Source of the DNA: Sphingomonas ginsengisoli An et al. 2013
GTDB lineage: Bacteria; Pseudomonadota; Alphaproteobacteria; Sphingomonadales; Sphingomonadaceae
NCBI RefSeq assembly: GCF_009363895.1
Contig: NZ_CP045434.1
Location: forward strand, 1,426,001 to 1,490,000
Direction: 5' to 3'
DNA length: 64,000 bases
Below, one piece after another: positions 24,693 through 35,020 of this stretch. Position 1 is the stretch's first letter. Each line of letters begins with the position of its first letter. Under the pieces are notes generated by a model that saw only the letters and a program-made list of their open reading frames with translations, made no database searches and was not told where the DNA came from. The position numbers were made by a program, and so were the translations under genes.

Positions 24693-25535
24693 TCAGGCCG
24701 TCTTCAGTTGCAGCGTACGGGACGGTTTGCGCCGCATGGCCAGGCCGACGGCGCCGAAGCCGATCAGCATCAGCGCCCAGGTCGACGGCTCGGGCACCGC
24801 CGCTACCGCGGCGGAGGTCACGAAAGCCTCCGAATGGCCGATGTTGATCGTCCCGTTGAGCAACCGCGTCCCAGCCGCGAAATTGTTGAAGTTGAGCTGG
24901 ATCGCGTTGGTCGCGGTGCCGATCGAGTTGATTCCGTCGCCCAGCATCGACTGCTGGTTGAAGATCAGCGACAGGCCGGCGACGCTGAAGGTCGTGTTGG
25001 GCGCCGCGCTGACCAGCGCATTCACGTCGATCCCGAGGCTGCCGAGCAGCGTACCCGTGATCCGCAACCCTTCGATGAACGACGATCCCGAGGTGGTCAG
25101 CCCGCCGGCCGAGCTCGCCTGCGAGGTCGAGGTGATGGTCGTCGCGCCGATGCTCAGCACGTTGGCGTCGAACAGCCCGGTCAGCCCCGCCGACAGATTG
25201 TTGATCGTCGAGGTCGCGGTGGCGCTGGTCGGGGTGCCCGCGGCGGTCGAGGTGATCAGGCCGGTCGACAAATTCTGGTTGAGCGGAACGACACCGCCGA
25301 GCGCGGCGGATTCGGTCACCGAGGCGACCTGGTTCGAATTGTTGTAGCTGGGCGGCGCACTGCCCGAGGCGGGGGCGACCGGGGCCACGGTCGCGGTGAC
25401 GGTGGCGAGGCCGGGTACGGTCGCGGTCTCGTTGACCGACAGACCGTAAGCAGAACTGGACGCACTTTGTGCCAGCGCTGGAGTGGATGCTGCGAAGGCG
25501 GACAGTGCCGCCAGCATCGTTAGTGGCTTATTCAT
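24693..25535 (-). CDS. PEPxxWA-CTERM sorting-domain protein
   Basis: 280 aa from ATG 25535, with AAAGGA upstream. Signal peptide (MNKPLTMLAALSAFAASTPALAQ), a Ser/Thr/Ala/Asn-rich low-cysteine body, and a C-terminal sorting tail VPEPSTWALMLIGFGAVGLA followed by MRRKPSRT. The tail is the tripartite exosortase-type signal: PEP motif, hydrophobic helix, basic cluster. Such proteins are anchored or released at the cell surface with exopolysaccharide. No exosortase gene is in the window. Confidence 0.88.
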   Translation of the reverse strand: MNKPLTMLAALSAFAASTPALAQSASSSAYGLSVNETATVPGLATVTATVAPVAPASGSAPPSYNNSNQVASVTESAALGGVVPLNQNLSTGLITSTAAGTPTSATATSTINNLSAGLTGLFDANVLSIGATTITSTSQASSAGGLTTSGSSFIEGLRITGTLLGSLGIDVNALVSAAPNTTFSVAGLSLIFNQQSMLGDGINSIGTATNAIQLNFNNFAAGTRLLNGTINIGHSEAFVTSAAVAAVPEPSTWALMLIGFGAVGLAMRRKPSRTLQLKTA

Positions 25536-25590
25536 GATGAATCCTTTCACTTTTTTCTTCGGCTTATCCTCGTGTCGTTCTTCCGTTACT

Positions 25591-25616
25591 GCGTCGGAAA
25601 GGGGACTGTCCGACGC
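25591..25616. promoter_or_regulatory. 8-bp perfect inverted repeat in 5' region of PEPxxWA gene
   Basis: GCGTCGGA (25591-25598) pairs with TCCGACGC (25609-25616) across 10 bases, 56-81 bases upstream of the start at 25535. Could be an operator or a 5'-UTR hairpin. The TCCGAC half-site also occurs twice upstream of the PEPxxWA gene at 33506. Confidence 0.4.
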
Positions 25617-25842
25617 CTTACTTTTAGGGGATGAGCGATGACTGCGCAGCGCGCACGGCATGGCTGTACCGGCTCGGCACAGTTTATTGATTTGGCGCAA
25701 GTTTTCGTATGCTGGCGGACCATCGGCGGCCGCGCCAAGGTTCCGCGGCGTACCGAAGGGGCCGTCCTTTCGGTCGCTGGCGGACATTCGTCCGTTCTGG
25801 CGCGAAGGCCCCGGCGACCCGGTTCGCCGCGCGCGGGACGCA

Positions 25843-25875
25843 GAAAAGGGCGCGCCTCCATCCGGAAGCGCGCCC
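25843..25875 (-). terminator. Intrinsic terminator of the psp-like operon
   Basis: Minus-strand reading: GGGCGCGC (25875-25868), a 12-base loop, GCGCGCCC (25855-25848), then TTTT (25847-25844). It starts 40 bases after the stop of the pspB-like gene. Perfect 8-bp stem plus T-run. Confidence 0.78.
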
Positions 25876-25914
25876 CGAGTCGCCAGTCGATCGGTGGCCG
25901 GTCGGCCTGACCCC

Positions 25915-26157
25915 TTAAAGGTCGATCCCGCTGGCGATCTGCTCGAGCTTGCGGACCCGTTCCTTCAAGTCCGCCATCTCGATCCGTCCGCCGGTGAAGG
26001 TCGGCACCGTGTCCTCGCGATAGCCCGGCGTCCCATGCGCCAGTTCCATCTTTTTGAGTTCGAGCCAGCCGTTCCAGCCCTTGAGCGCGGCCAGCGCGGC
26101 GAGCCCCAGCCCGACCAGGGTCAGCGCCCCGATCGTCAGCACCGTCTCGAAGCCCAT
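25915..26157 (-). CDS. PspB-like small membrane protein
   Basis: 80 aa. One N-terminal transmembrane helix (VLTIGALTLVGLGLAALAALK) and a C-terminal coiled coil (RIEMADLKERVRKLEQIASGIDL), the PspB architecture (membrane anchor plus leucine-zipper-like helix). Start ATG 26157 overlaps the pspC stop (ATGA). Sequence identity to classical PspB is not obvious, so the call rests on topology and the pspC neighbour. Last gene of the operon, followed by a terminator. Confidence 0.66.
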   Translation of the reverse strand: MGFETVLTIGALTLVGLGLAALAALKGWNGWLELKKMELAHGTPGYREDTVPTFTGGRIEMADLKERVRKLEQIASGIDL

Positions 26158-26588
26158 CAGTTGGTCTCCTTTTCCGTCTTGCTGTCGTCGCGGCGCAGCG
26201 CCTCGATCTCGCGGGCCAGCGCGTCGCTGTCGGCACTGTGGAGGTGATCGTCGATCGCCATCAGCCGGCGGTCGGTCGCGTCGAGCTTGGTCCGGAGGTC
26301 ATGGATCGAGTGGCGCGGGCCGTAGTCGGCCATCCGCTCATAGTCGCTGCGCCGTTCCGTCCGCCGCTCGGGAAGGCTCAGCCGGCCCTTGGCGATGGCG
26401 CCGACTCCGGCGCAGATGAGGTAGATGACGATCACGTTCCAGATAGTGATCACCGGCAGCAGCGGGGCCGCGGCGAAACCGATCCGGATGAAGGTCGGGT
26501 CGATATTGAAGCTGCGACCCAGCCCGGCGCACACGCCAAGCAATTTCTTGTCGCGGCTGTCGAGGGCGAAGGGGATGCGGCTCGTCAT
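26157..26588 (-). CDS. pspC: phage shock protein C
   Basis: Inner-membrane envelope-stress protein. 143 aa: the PspC domain at about residues 8-70 (FALDSRDKKLLGVCAGLGRS, FNIDPTFIRIGF, then a TM segment through VIVIYLICAGVGAI). A cytoplasmic region with a helix rich in charged residues follows (SIHDLRTKLDATDRRLMAID, DSDALAREIEALRRD). AAGGA precedes the ATG. In classical systems PspB and PspC sense damage and release PspF through PspA, but no pspA or pspF is in this window. Confidence 0.9.
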   Translation of the reverse strand: MTSRIPFALDSRDKKLLGVCAGLGRSFNIDPTFIRIGFAAAPLLPVITIWNVIVIYLICAGVGAIAKGRLSLPERRTERRSDYERMADYGPRHSIHDLRTKLDATDRRLMAIDDHLHSADSDALAREIEALRRDDSKTEKETN

Positions 26589-26613
26589 GGGAAAGGCGTC
26601 CTTGTGAAAAGGT

Positions 26614-26793
26614 CTAGCGTTTGATCGCGGCGAACAGCGCGGTCAGCGCGCTCGCGGCAACGATATCGAGGAAGTCGAGCGTCCGGCCGACCGGCCCCAG
26701 CTCGACGCTGTCCGAAGCCTCGGCCGGGATCGGCCCGAGCCACTCGAGCCGGCCCCGCCGGGGCTCCAGCGCGGTGGCGCCGGCCTCAAGCAT
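26614..26793 (-). CDS. 59-aa microprotein in the psp-like operon
   Basis: ATG 26793 overlaps the stop of the preceding microprotein gene (ATGCTTGA arrangement), a typical coupled start. The sequence begins MLEAGATALEPRRGRLEWLG and ends with a hydrophobic stretch LDFLDIVAASALTALFAAIKR, so it may associate with the membrane. It stops 25 bases before pspC. No known family recognised. Its position inside a tight four-gene unit is the main support. Confidence 0.6.
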   Translation of the reverse strand: MLEAGATALEPRRGRLEWLGPIPAEASDSVELGPVGRTLDFLDIVAASALTALFAAIKR

Positions 26794-26917
26794 TGGCGAG
26801 GGTCCGCATCGGCAGGCTGATGGCCTGGGCCTGCGCCGGAACGACCGCCGCGCCGACCGCGATGCTGCTCACCAGAATGGCGGCGACCGCGGCGAAGAAT
26901 GAAGTCTTGGTGGTCAC
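26786..26917 (-). CDS. 43-aa exported microprotein, first gene of psp-like operon
   Basis: GTG 26917 with GGAG about 8 bases upstream. The frame encodes a signal-peptide-like N-terminus (TKTSFFAAVAAILVSSIAVG) ending in PAQAQA and a tail of about 12 residues (ISLPMRTLANA). The frame is open further upstream, but only this start has a ribosome-binding site. Lies 45 bases after a predicted sigma54 start point. Function unknown. Confidence 0.55.
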   Translation of the reverse strand: MTTKTSFFAAVAAILVSSIAVGAAVVPAQAQAISLPMRTLANA

Positions 26918-26970
26918 TGTTCTTACTCCCTTGTCTGTCCGCCGACTGGTTCGGCGAGGCATGACCATGA

Positions 26971-26990
26971 CAATACAAGAGCCGTGCCAA
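26971..26990 (-). promoter_or_regulatory. Putative sigma54 promoter of the psp-like operon
   Basis: On the minus strand TTGGCACGGCTCTTGTATTG contains TGGCACG-N4-TTGTA, a one-mismatch match to the -24/-12 consensus TGGCACG-N4-TTGC(A/T) with exact spacing. It lies 54 bases before the first microprotein start. Classical psp operons are sigma54-dependent, so context and motif agree. No dedicated activator gene is seen nearby. Confidence 0.6.
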
Positions 26991-27153
26991 TCCACATTTT
27001 CCGCCCTTTTCTGACGATCCGTTCAGCTATGGCGGGGCAAGTTGGGATTTTGCACCACCTCGGCATGGGAGCCTGCGCCAACCCGGCGCCCAGGGAACCG
27101 CCAGGGGCCGAGGCGCGCTGTACCGGGCAGATCGAACTTCACGGGAGTGAGTG

Positions 27154-27402
27154 ATGCTTGGAAAACTGGCCGGGGCGTTCCTCGGCAGCCGCGTGGCGGG
27201 ACGCCATGAGGGCGTCAAAGGCGCCATCCTCGGCGCCGCCGGCGCACGGATCGCGGCGCGCGGGCTCGGCCCGGTCGGCACCGCGCTGACCCTCGCCTGG
27301 GGCGCGAAGAAGCTTTATCAGTGGAACCGCGACCGCAAGGCCGCGCCGGTCTATCCGCGCTCGGCGACCCCGGCCGGAATGCCGCGCACCAACAGCCTGT
27401 AG
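27154..27402 (+). CDS. Small basic hypothetical protein, 82 aa
   Basis: ATG 27154 with GGGAG 7 bases upstream; the GTG directly before it is less likely. Gly/Ala-rich N-terminal half (LGKLAGAFLGSRVAGRHEGV, ILGAAGARIAARG) that looks like a glycine-zipper membrane or lipid-associated helix pair, then a basic C-terminus (KKLYQWNRDRKAAPVYP). Resembles short glycine-zipper-type proteins of alphaproteobacteria. Function unknown. Confidence 0.7.
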   Translation: MLGKLAGAFLGSRVAGRHEGVKGAILGAAGARIAARGLGPVGTALTLAWGAKKLYQWNRDRKAAPVYPRSATPAGMPRTNSL

Positions 27403-27425
27403 GAACGTCTCACGTCGGCGAGGCC

Positions 27426-27731
27426 TCAGGCCTCGTCGATGAGGTCCGTGCCGCCGTCGTCGCTCGCCTGCGTGCTTTCGGGCGCGGCGGCGCTGGCGTT
27501 CTGATAATAGGGCTCGACCTTGCCCTTGAGCTTCATCGTCATCGGGTTGCCGAAGCGGTCGCGGCTCTTGCCCGCGGCGACCTTGATCCAGCCTTCGCTG
27601 ACCGAATATTCCTCGACGTTGGTCTTCTCGTTGCCGTTGAAGCGAATACCCACCCCGCGCTGGAGCAGGTCGGCATCGAAGTGCGGGCTCGACGGGTCGA
27701 GGCTGAGGCGATCGGGGGGCGTGTCGGACAT
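27426..27731 (-). CDS. DUF3297 family protein
   Basis: 101 aa. Residues 1-78 match the DUF3297 pattern: MSDTPPDRLSLDPSSPHFDA, LLQRGVGIRFNGNEKTNVEE, YSVSEGWIKVAAGKSRDR, GNPMTMKLKGKVEPYY. An Ala/Ser/Asp-rich tail follows. Conserved in proteobacteria, function unknown. Converges with the gene at 27154. Confidence 0.86.
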   Translation of the reverse strand: MSDTPPDRLSLDPSSPHFDADLLQRGVGIRFNGNEKTNVEEYSVSEGWIKVAAGKSRDRFGNPMTMKLKGKVEPYYQNASAAAPESTQASDDGGTDLIDEA

Positions 27732-27784
27732 GGCGCCGCCCTACCCCCGCTCCCGAACAGCGGTCAACCGCAGCGCCGTCCTGA

Positions 27785-30555
<2,771 letters not shown>

Positions 30556-30556
<1 letters not shown>

Positions 30557-31569
30557 TGCCTACCCGCAACATGATCGAGGCGATCAACGACGCCCACAAG
30601 GTGGTGATGGCCGCCGACCCCGACGTGGTCGTCTTCGGCGAGGACGTCGGCTATTTCGGCGGCGTCTTCCGCGCCACCGCCGGCCTCCAGGCCGAGTTCG
30701 GCAAGCAGCGCTGCTTCGACGCGCCGATCAGCGAAGGCGGGATCGTCGGCGCCGCGGTCGGGATGGCGGCCTATGGCCTCAAACCGCTGATCGAAATCCA
30801 ATTCGCCGACTATATCTACCCCGGCTACGACCAGATCGTCTCCGAGGTGGCGCGGATGCGCTACCGCACCGCGGGCGAATGGACGATGCCGATGGTCATT
30901 CGCTCGCCCTATGGCGGGGGCATCTTCGGCGGCCAGACCCACAGCCAGAGCCCCGAGGCGCTGTTCACCCACGTCGCGGGCCTCAAGGTCGTCATCCCTT
31001 CGACCCCCTATGACGCCAAGGGCCTGCTGATCGCCGCGGTCGAGGACCCCGATCCGGTCGTCTTCTTCGAGCCCAAGCGCATCTACAACGGCCCGTTCGA
31101 CGGCCACCACGACCGCCCGGTCAAGCCGTGGTCCAAGCACCCCGACAGCGAGGTGCCCGACGGCCACTACACTGTCCCGCTCGGCAAGGCGCGGATCGTC
31201 CGCGAGGGCCAAGACCTCACCGTCCTCGCCTACGGCACGATGGTCCACGTCGCCCTCGCCGCGGTCGAGGAGAATGGGATCGACGCCGAGGTCATCGACC
31301 TACGCACCCTCCTCCCGCTCGACATGGCGACGATCGAGGAAAGCGTGAAGAAGACCGGCCGCTGCCTCGTCGTCCAGGAAGCGACCAAGACCAGCGGCTT
31401 CGCGGCCGAGCTCGCGACCCTCGTCCAGGAACGCTGCTTCTATCATTTGGAAGCGCCGGTCGGCCGGGTCGCCGGGTGGGACACGCCCTACCCCCACGCC
31501 TACGAATGGATCTACTTCCCCGGCCCGATCCGGATGAAACAGGCTCTTGAAAAAGTGATGGCTGACTAA
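30556..31569 (+). CDS. bkdA2: branched-chain 2-oxoacid dehydrogenase E1 beta subunit
   Basis: 337 aa transketolase-like beta subunit forming the E1 heterotetramer with BkdA1. VVVFGEDVGYFGGVFRAT and RCFDAPISEGGIVGAAVGMA contain the catalytic Glu region. FADYIYPGYDQIVSEVARMR and GGGIFGGQTHSQSPEALFTH complete the pyrimidine-binding domain, and the C-terminal transketolase_C domain follows. The stop codon is directly followed by a 274-bp palindromic element that separates it from bkdB. Confidence 0.93.
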
Positions 31570-31842
31570 GGGTGAGAACTCCTATTCGGCAGTGGTCGGG
31601 ATCGTCGTCAGGGCGCCGCCGACTAGGAACGCGGCGCAGCCGCGTAGCTGAAGCTACGCGCAAGCAAGTGACGACGTTCGGCGGCACCCTGACGGCGACC
31701 GCCAAGGCGGCGAAGTGGATTTGGCTGTCAGGGCTTCGTCGCTCGTCGATTGCGATGCGATCAGCATCGCGCTCTCCTCGCTTCTCGCCTGACAGCCAAA
31801 TCGACTTCGTCACGACCACTGCCGAATAGGAGTTCTCACCCT
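31569..31842. repeat. 274-bp nested palindromic (MITE-like) element inside the bkd operon
   Basis: Termini are perfect 30-bp inverted repeats (31569-31598 and 31813-31842, beginning GGGTGAGAACTCC after an A). Inside are two arms. Arm A is 31607-31622 with 31678-31693 (one mismatch), enclosing the perfect hairpin CGCGTAGCT-GA-AGCTACGCG (31641-31660). Arm B is 31711-31732 with 31788-31809 (one mismatch), enclosing GCGATGC-N5-GCATCGC (31752-31770). The fold is an outer stem with two branched arms. No transposase is coded. Its right terminus supplies AGGAG (31828-31832) ahead of bkdB. Confidence 0.85.
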
Positions 31843-31843
31843 C

Positions 31844-33190
31844 GTGGCTACGTATCAATTCAAGCTCCCCGACATCGGCGAAGGCATCGCCGAGGCCGAG
31901 ATTGTCGCCTGGCACGTCAAGGTCGGCGACCGCGTCGAGGAAGACCAGCAGCTCGCCGACATGATGACCGACAAGGCGACCGTCGAAATGGAATCGCCCG
32001 TCGCCGGCACCGTCACCGGTCTCGCCGGCGAAGTCGGCGACCAGATCGCGATCGGCTCGGTGCTGGTGACGATCGAGACCGAAGGCGCGGCTGCGGCCGA
32101 GCCAGCCGCTCCGGCCACCCAGGAAGTCCCCCTGGCCGACGGCGCCGAAGTGCCGACGCCCGCGCAGGAAAAGGCCAATCCCACGCTCGAAGTGGCCGAC
32201 ACCGAACAACCCGCTCGTGCCGAGCGGAGGGCGCAGCCCGAAGTCGAGGTGCGCTCACCCGCGCCGGCTTCGGCAGAACGCCCCTCGACTTCGCTCGGGA
32301 CGAGCGATGCGGGTGGCAGCGAGGCCGCGCACAAGCCCCAAATCCTCACCACCCCCGCGGTCCGCCAGCGCGCCCGCGACCTCGGCATCGACCTGGCGAA
32401 CGTCAAAACCGCCGACGGCCGCCTCCGCCACTCGGACCTCGACGCCTACCTCCTCTACAACGGCGGCAGCGTCGCCGGTCGCGGCGCCGGCGCCCCGCGC
32501 CAGGACGAGGCGATCAAGGTCGTCGGCCTGCGCCGCAAGATCGCAGAGAACATGCAGGCGGCCAAGCGCCGCATCCCGCATTTCGCGCTGGTCGAGGAAT
32601 TCGACGTCACCGCGCTCGAGGATGCGCGGGCAATGATGAACCGCGACCGCGGGTCGAACCCCAAGCTCACCATCCTCCCCTTCCTGATCACCGCGCTCTG
32701 CCGCGCCTTCGCCGATTTCCCGATGATCAACGCGACCTATGACGACGAGGCCAATGTCGTCACCCGCCACGGGTCGGTGCAGATGGGAATGGCGGCGCAG
32801 ACCCCCGGCGGCCTGATGGTCCCCGTGATCCGCAATGCCGAGCGCCTCTCGATCTGGCAGCTCGCGGCCGAGATCGCGCGCCTCTCCGACGCCGCCAAGT
32901 CGGGCAAGGCGACCCGCGAGGAATTGACCGGCCCGACCTTCACCATCTCCTCGCTCGGCCCGATGGGCGGGATCGCCTCGACCCCCGTCATCTCCCCGCC
33001 GCAGGTCGCGACCATCGCGGTCAACAAGCTCGAGGAGAAGGTCGTGCCGCTCAATGGCGAGCTCGAGATCCGCAAGCGGATGAACCTCTCCCTTTCCTGC
33101 GACCACCGCGTGGTCGACGGCTGGGACGCGGCGAGCTTCCTTCAGGCCTTGAAGCCCCTGATCGAGAACCCGCTGCGCCTGCTCGCCTGA
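31844..33190 (+). CDS. bkdB: branched-chain 2-oxoacid dehydrogenase E2, dihydrolipoyl acyltransferase
   Basis: 448 aa from GTG 31844; the AGGAG 11 bases upstream lies in the right terminus of the palindromic element. Lipoyl domain at 3-78, with the lipoyl lysine in MMTDKATVEMESPVAG. A linker of about 85 residues is partly encoded by a second palindromic repeat. The E1/E3-binding domain begins TTPAVRQRARDLGIDLANVK and is followed by the acyltransferase core ending DHRVVDGWDAASFL (catalytic His and Asp). The E3 gene is not in the window. Confidence 0.93.
   Translation: MATYQFKLPDIGEGIAEAEIVAWHVKVGDRVEEDQQLADMMTDKATVEMESPVAGTVTGLAGEVGDQIAIGSVLVTIETEGAAAAEPAAPATQEVPLADGAEVPTPAQEKANPTLEVADTEQPARAERRAQPEVEVRSPAPASAERPSTSLGTSDAGGSEAAHKPQILTTPAVRQRARDLGIDLANVKTADGRLRHSDLDAYLLYNGGSVAGRGAGAPRQDEAIKVVGLRRKIAENMQAAKRRIPHFALVEEFDVTALEDARAMMNRDRGSNPKLTILPFLITALCRAFADFPMINATYDDEANVVTRHGSVQMGMAAQTPGGLMVPVIRNAERLSIWQLAAEIARLSDAAKSGKATREELTGPTFTISSLGPMGGIASTPVISPPQVATIAVNKLEEKVVPLNGELEIRKRMNLSLSCDHRVVDGWDAASFLQALKPLIENPLRLLA
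32211..32306. repeat. Palindromic repeat embedded in the bkdB coding region
   Basis: CGCTCGTGCCGAGCG at 32212-32226 and AAGTCGAGG at 32241-32249 are mirrored by CCTCGACTTCGCTCGGGACG within 32281-32306. The left arm is interrupted by a 14-base GGGC/GCCC hairpin. The repeat is in frame and translated as a Pro/Ser/Ala/Glu-rich stretch (including ERPSTSLGTSDAGG) between the lipoyl and E3-binding domains, where insertions are tolerated. Confidence 0.7.
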
Positions 33191-33217
33191 CGCAGCGACG
33201 TCGGGCGCACTGTTGCC

Positions 33218-33263
33218 CCAAAAGCATATGACGATGCCAAACCCGATTTGGCACAGCTTTTGG
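33218..33263 (+). terminator. Nested hairpin downstream of bkdB
   Basis: CCAAAAGC (33218-33225) pairs with GCTTTTGG (33256-33263). Inside it TGCCAAA (33235-33241) pairs with TTTGGCA (33247-33253) around CCCGA. Starts 27 bases after the bkdB stop and is followed by an A/T-rich stretch. Probable end of the bkd transcript. Confidence 0.6.
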
Positions 33264-33505
33264 ACCAAATTAATTAATCGTTGAATTGACCGATTCAGTT
33301 AACACGGTTTAACAATCCTTCACCTTTCGGGGGAAGTGGTTGTTGCATTGCGTTTTTTCGTCGTCGGCCCCGTGTGGGCCGGCGCGATCAACAGTGATCG
33401 AAGCATCCGACATCGTCCGACAGCGCGAGGTCCGTCCAGCAGGTGGATGGACACCGTTTCCACTTGGGCTGGCTGTTTGGCCGTCCCCAGACTGAGGATG
33501 TTTCG
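33264..33505 (+). other. 5' region of the PEPxxWA gene pair, no gene seen
   Basis: The A/T-rich part (33264-33325, ATTAATTAATCG, GTTAACACGGTTTAAC) is the likeliest promoter. Further on, TCCGAC occurs twice (CATCCGACATCGTCCGAC, about 33404-33421), a half-site shared with the hairpin upstream of the PEPxxWA gene at 25535. No ribosome-binding site supports the open frames crossing this stretch. Confidence 0.4.
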
Positions 33506-34162
33506 ATGCGTTGCTTAACCATGGCGTTTGTCGCCACCCTGGCCTTCGTCTCCGCCGCTCCCGCCGCCGCCCAGTCGGTCGCCTACAATGCCAACCCGAC
33601 CACCGCCTTCACCTACGGCAGCGGCAATGATTATCTGCCCGCCAACGCCAGTGTGCTGACCGTCGGCGACAATCAGGCCGCCGTCCGCTTCCATCAGACC
33701 GGGCAGCAGGCGCTCGCTTCGGACAATGGCGTCTATTCGTTCGCGCTCGGCACCAGCAACATCAGCTTCGATTACGGCCTGTCGGGCTTCACCGACGCCA
33801 ACGTCCTGCTGACCAACCTCACCACCGGCGGCACTGCCAGCTTCAACACCCTGCTGCTTGGCGACGCCAACGGCGCGCTGCCCGGCATCCAGCAGAGCGA
33901 GCAGCTCGGCTTCGGCTTCCTCAACGGGGGTTTCTTCAACCTCGGCAACATCAACTTCGACCCCAACGCCAACGCTACCTATCGGCTCGACCTGACCGCC
34001 GGCGGCAACACGCTGACCTCGTTCGCGCAGGTCGGCACCGGCTCCGTCGCCGCAGTGCCGGAGCCCTCGACCTGGGCGCTGATGCTGTTCGGCTTCGGCG
34101 GGATGGGGGTCGCGATGCGCCGCCAGCGCCGCGGCTCCGCCCTCCTCGCCCAGGCCGCCTGA
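33506..34162 (+). CDS. PEPxxWA-CTERM sorting-domain protein
   Basis: 218 aa from ATG 33506 (GAGG 8-9 bases upstream). Signal peptide ending APAAAQ, then an extracellular beta-rich domain with Asn/Gly/Thr bias (YNANPTTAFTYGSGNDY, NISFDYGLSGFTDANVLLTN). The tail VPEPSTWALMLFGFGGMGVA plus MRRQRRGS is the sorting signal. First of two adjacent genes of the same class; a cyclically repeated Asn-rich pattern suggests a surface or matrix protein. Confidence 0.88.
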   Translation: MRCLTMAFVATLAFVSAAPAAAQSVAYNANPTTAFTYGSGNDYLPANASVLTVGDNQAAVRFHQTGQQALASDNGVYSFALGTSNISFDYGLSGFTDANVLLTNLTTGGTASFNTLLLGDANGALPGIQQSEQLGFGFLNGGFFNLGNINFDPNANATYRLDLTAGGNTLTSFAQVGTGSVAAVPEPSTWALMLFGFGGMGVAMRRQRRGSALLAQAA

Positions 34163-34187
34163 CCCCCTTTTTCCAGGAGAGAATACC

Positions 34188-34889
34188 ATGCGTAACGTGA
34201 TCCTCGGCGCGGCCCTCGCGCTCGCCGCCGTCCCCGCCTCGGCCCAGGTCGTCGACGGCCAGAACACCGGTGGCACCGAATATGCCGGCGGGGTCTCGGT
34301 CGCGAGCGATCCCAATGCACCGACGTCGAATTTCGGCACGCCGGGTAATACCGCCACCGCCGGCTATACGATCCAATTGAACGACACCAACGGCTCGCTC
34401 TACGGGCTGCTGACGCTCACCGACGGCTCGGCGGTCGGCTCGTTCGCGAACCTCTACTTCGACCTCGATCGCGCGACCCGCAGCGGGTCCGATCTCGGCT
34501 TCGAAATTGGTCAGAACGGGGTCAACGCCTTCATCCCCGAGAACGGATCGAAAGTCGCGCTCGACGCCTCGCTGTTCAGCGTGGCGACGACCGCCAACTC
34601 GCTCGAGTTCCGGCTCGACAACAGTCTGTTCAACGCGCCGATCGCCGGGCTGACGTACAACCCGAATGTCACCTTCACCGGCGACAATCGGCTCAACCTG
34701 TCGCAGAGCTTCAGTTACTCGGTCGCCGGCGGGACGAGCTATGGCGCGGGCCGCCTCGGGACCTTCGCCTCGACCGCCGCCGTCCCCGAGCCGTCGACCT
34801 GGGCGCTGATGCTGCTCGGCTTCGGCGGCATGGGGGTCGCGATGCGCCGCCAGCGGCGCTCGGCCACCCTCCTCGCGCAGGTCGCCTGA
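34188..34889 (+). CDS. PEPxxWA-CTERM sorting-domain protein
   Basis: 233 aa; CAGGAGAG lies 7 bases before the ATG. Signal peptide MRNVILGAALALAAVPASAQ, a beta-sandwich-like body (YTIQLNDTNGSLYGLLTLTD, NLYFDLDRATRSGSDLGFEI, VTFTGDNRLNLSQSFSYSVA) and sorting tail VPEPSTWALMLLGFGGMGVA, MRRQRRS. The tail is nearly identical to that of its neighbour while the bodies differ. Same operon as the preceding gene, 25 bases apart, ended by a strong terminator. Confidence 0.88.
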   Translation: MRNVILGAALALAAVPASAQVVDGQNTGGTEYAGGVSVASDPNAPTSNFGTPGNTATAGYTIQLNDTNGSLYGLLTLTDGSAVGSFANLYFDLDRATRSGSDLGFEIGQNGVNAFIPENGSKVALDASLFSVATTANSLEFRLDNSLFNAPIAGLTYNPNVTFTGDNRLNLSQSFSYSVAGGTSYGAGRLGTFASTAAVPEPSTWALMLLGFGGMGVAMRRQRRSATLLAQVA

Positions 34890-34917
34890 CCGTTTCACCT
34901 CAGTATGCGTAACCCCG

Positions 34918-34955
34918 GGGAGGGCGCGGCCACGGCCTCGCCCTCCCTTATTTTG
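34918..34955 (+). terminator. Intrinsic terminator after the PEPxxWA pair
   Basis: GGGAGGGCG (34918-34926) pairs with CGCCCTCCC (34939-34947), with an inner GGCC/GGCC stem, followed by TTATTTT (34948-34954). Good stem plus T-rich tail, 29 bases after the stop. Confidence 0.82.
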
Positions 34956-35020
34956 GCTCGCACCCGTTTTCCTTCACACGTCGGCTTGTCGACACAGTGT
35001 CGGCTCGCTACCGACGCGGC

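Larger units (their letters stand above)
25536..25914. other. Intergenic region, no gene seen
   Basis: Upstream region of the PEPxxWA gene followed by the 3' region of the psp-like operon. The small open frames inside lack ribosome-binding sites and family patterns. It holds the 25591 hairpin and the 25843 terminator listed separately. The A/T-rich piece at about 25675-25715 may contain the PEPxxWA promoter. Confidence 0.5.

Noticed and set aside
25638..25910. 90-aa plus-strand frame in the intergenic region before the psp-like operon
   Set aside because: No ribosome-binding site, Arg-rich composition, and overlap with the operon's intrinsic terminator on the other strand.
31572..31829. 85-aa open frame on the plus strand between bkdA2 and bkdB
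   Set aside because: It lies wholly inside the palindromic element, is Arg/Ser/Thr-rich with no family pattern, and its composition follows from the repeats.
33249..33264. TGGCAC-N5-TTGGA, a sigma54-like promoter upstream of the PEPxxWA pair
   Set aside because: The -12 element lacks the essential GC, and the whole match is made by the arms of the nested hairpin after bkdB (33218-33263).
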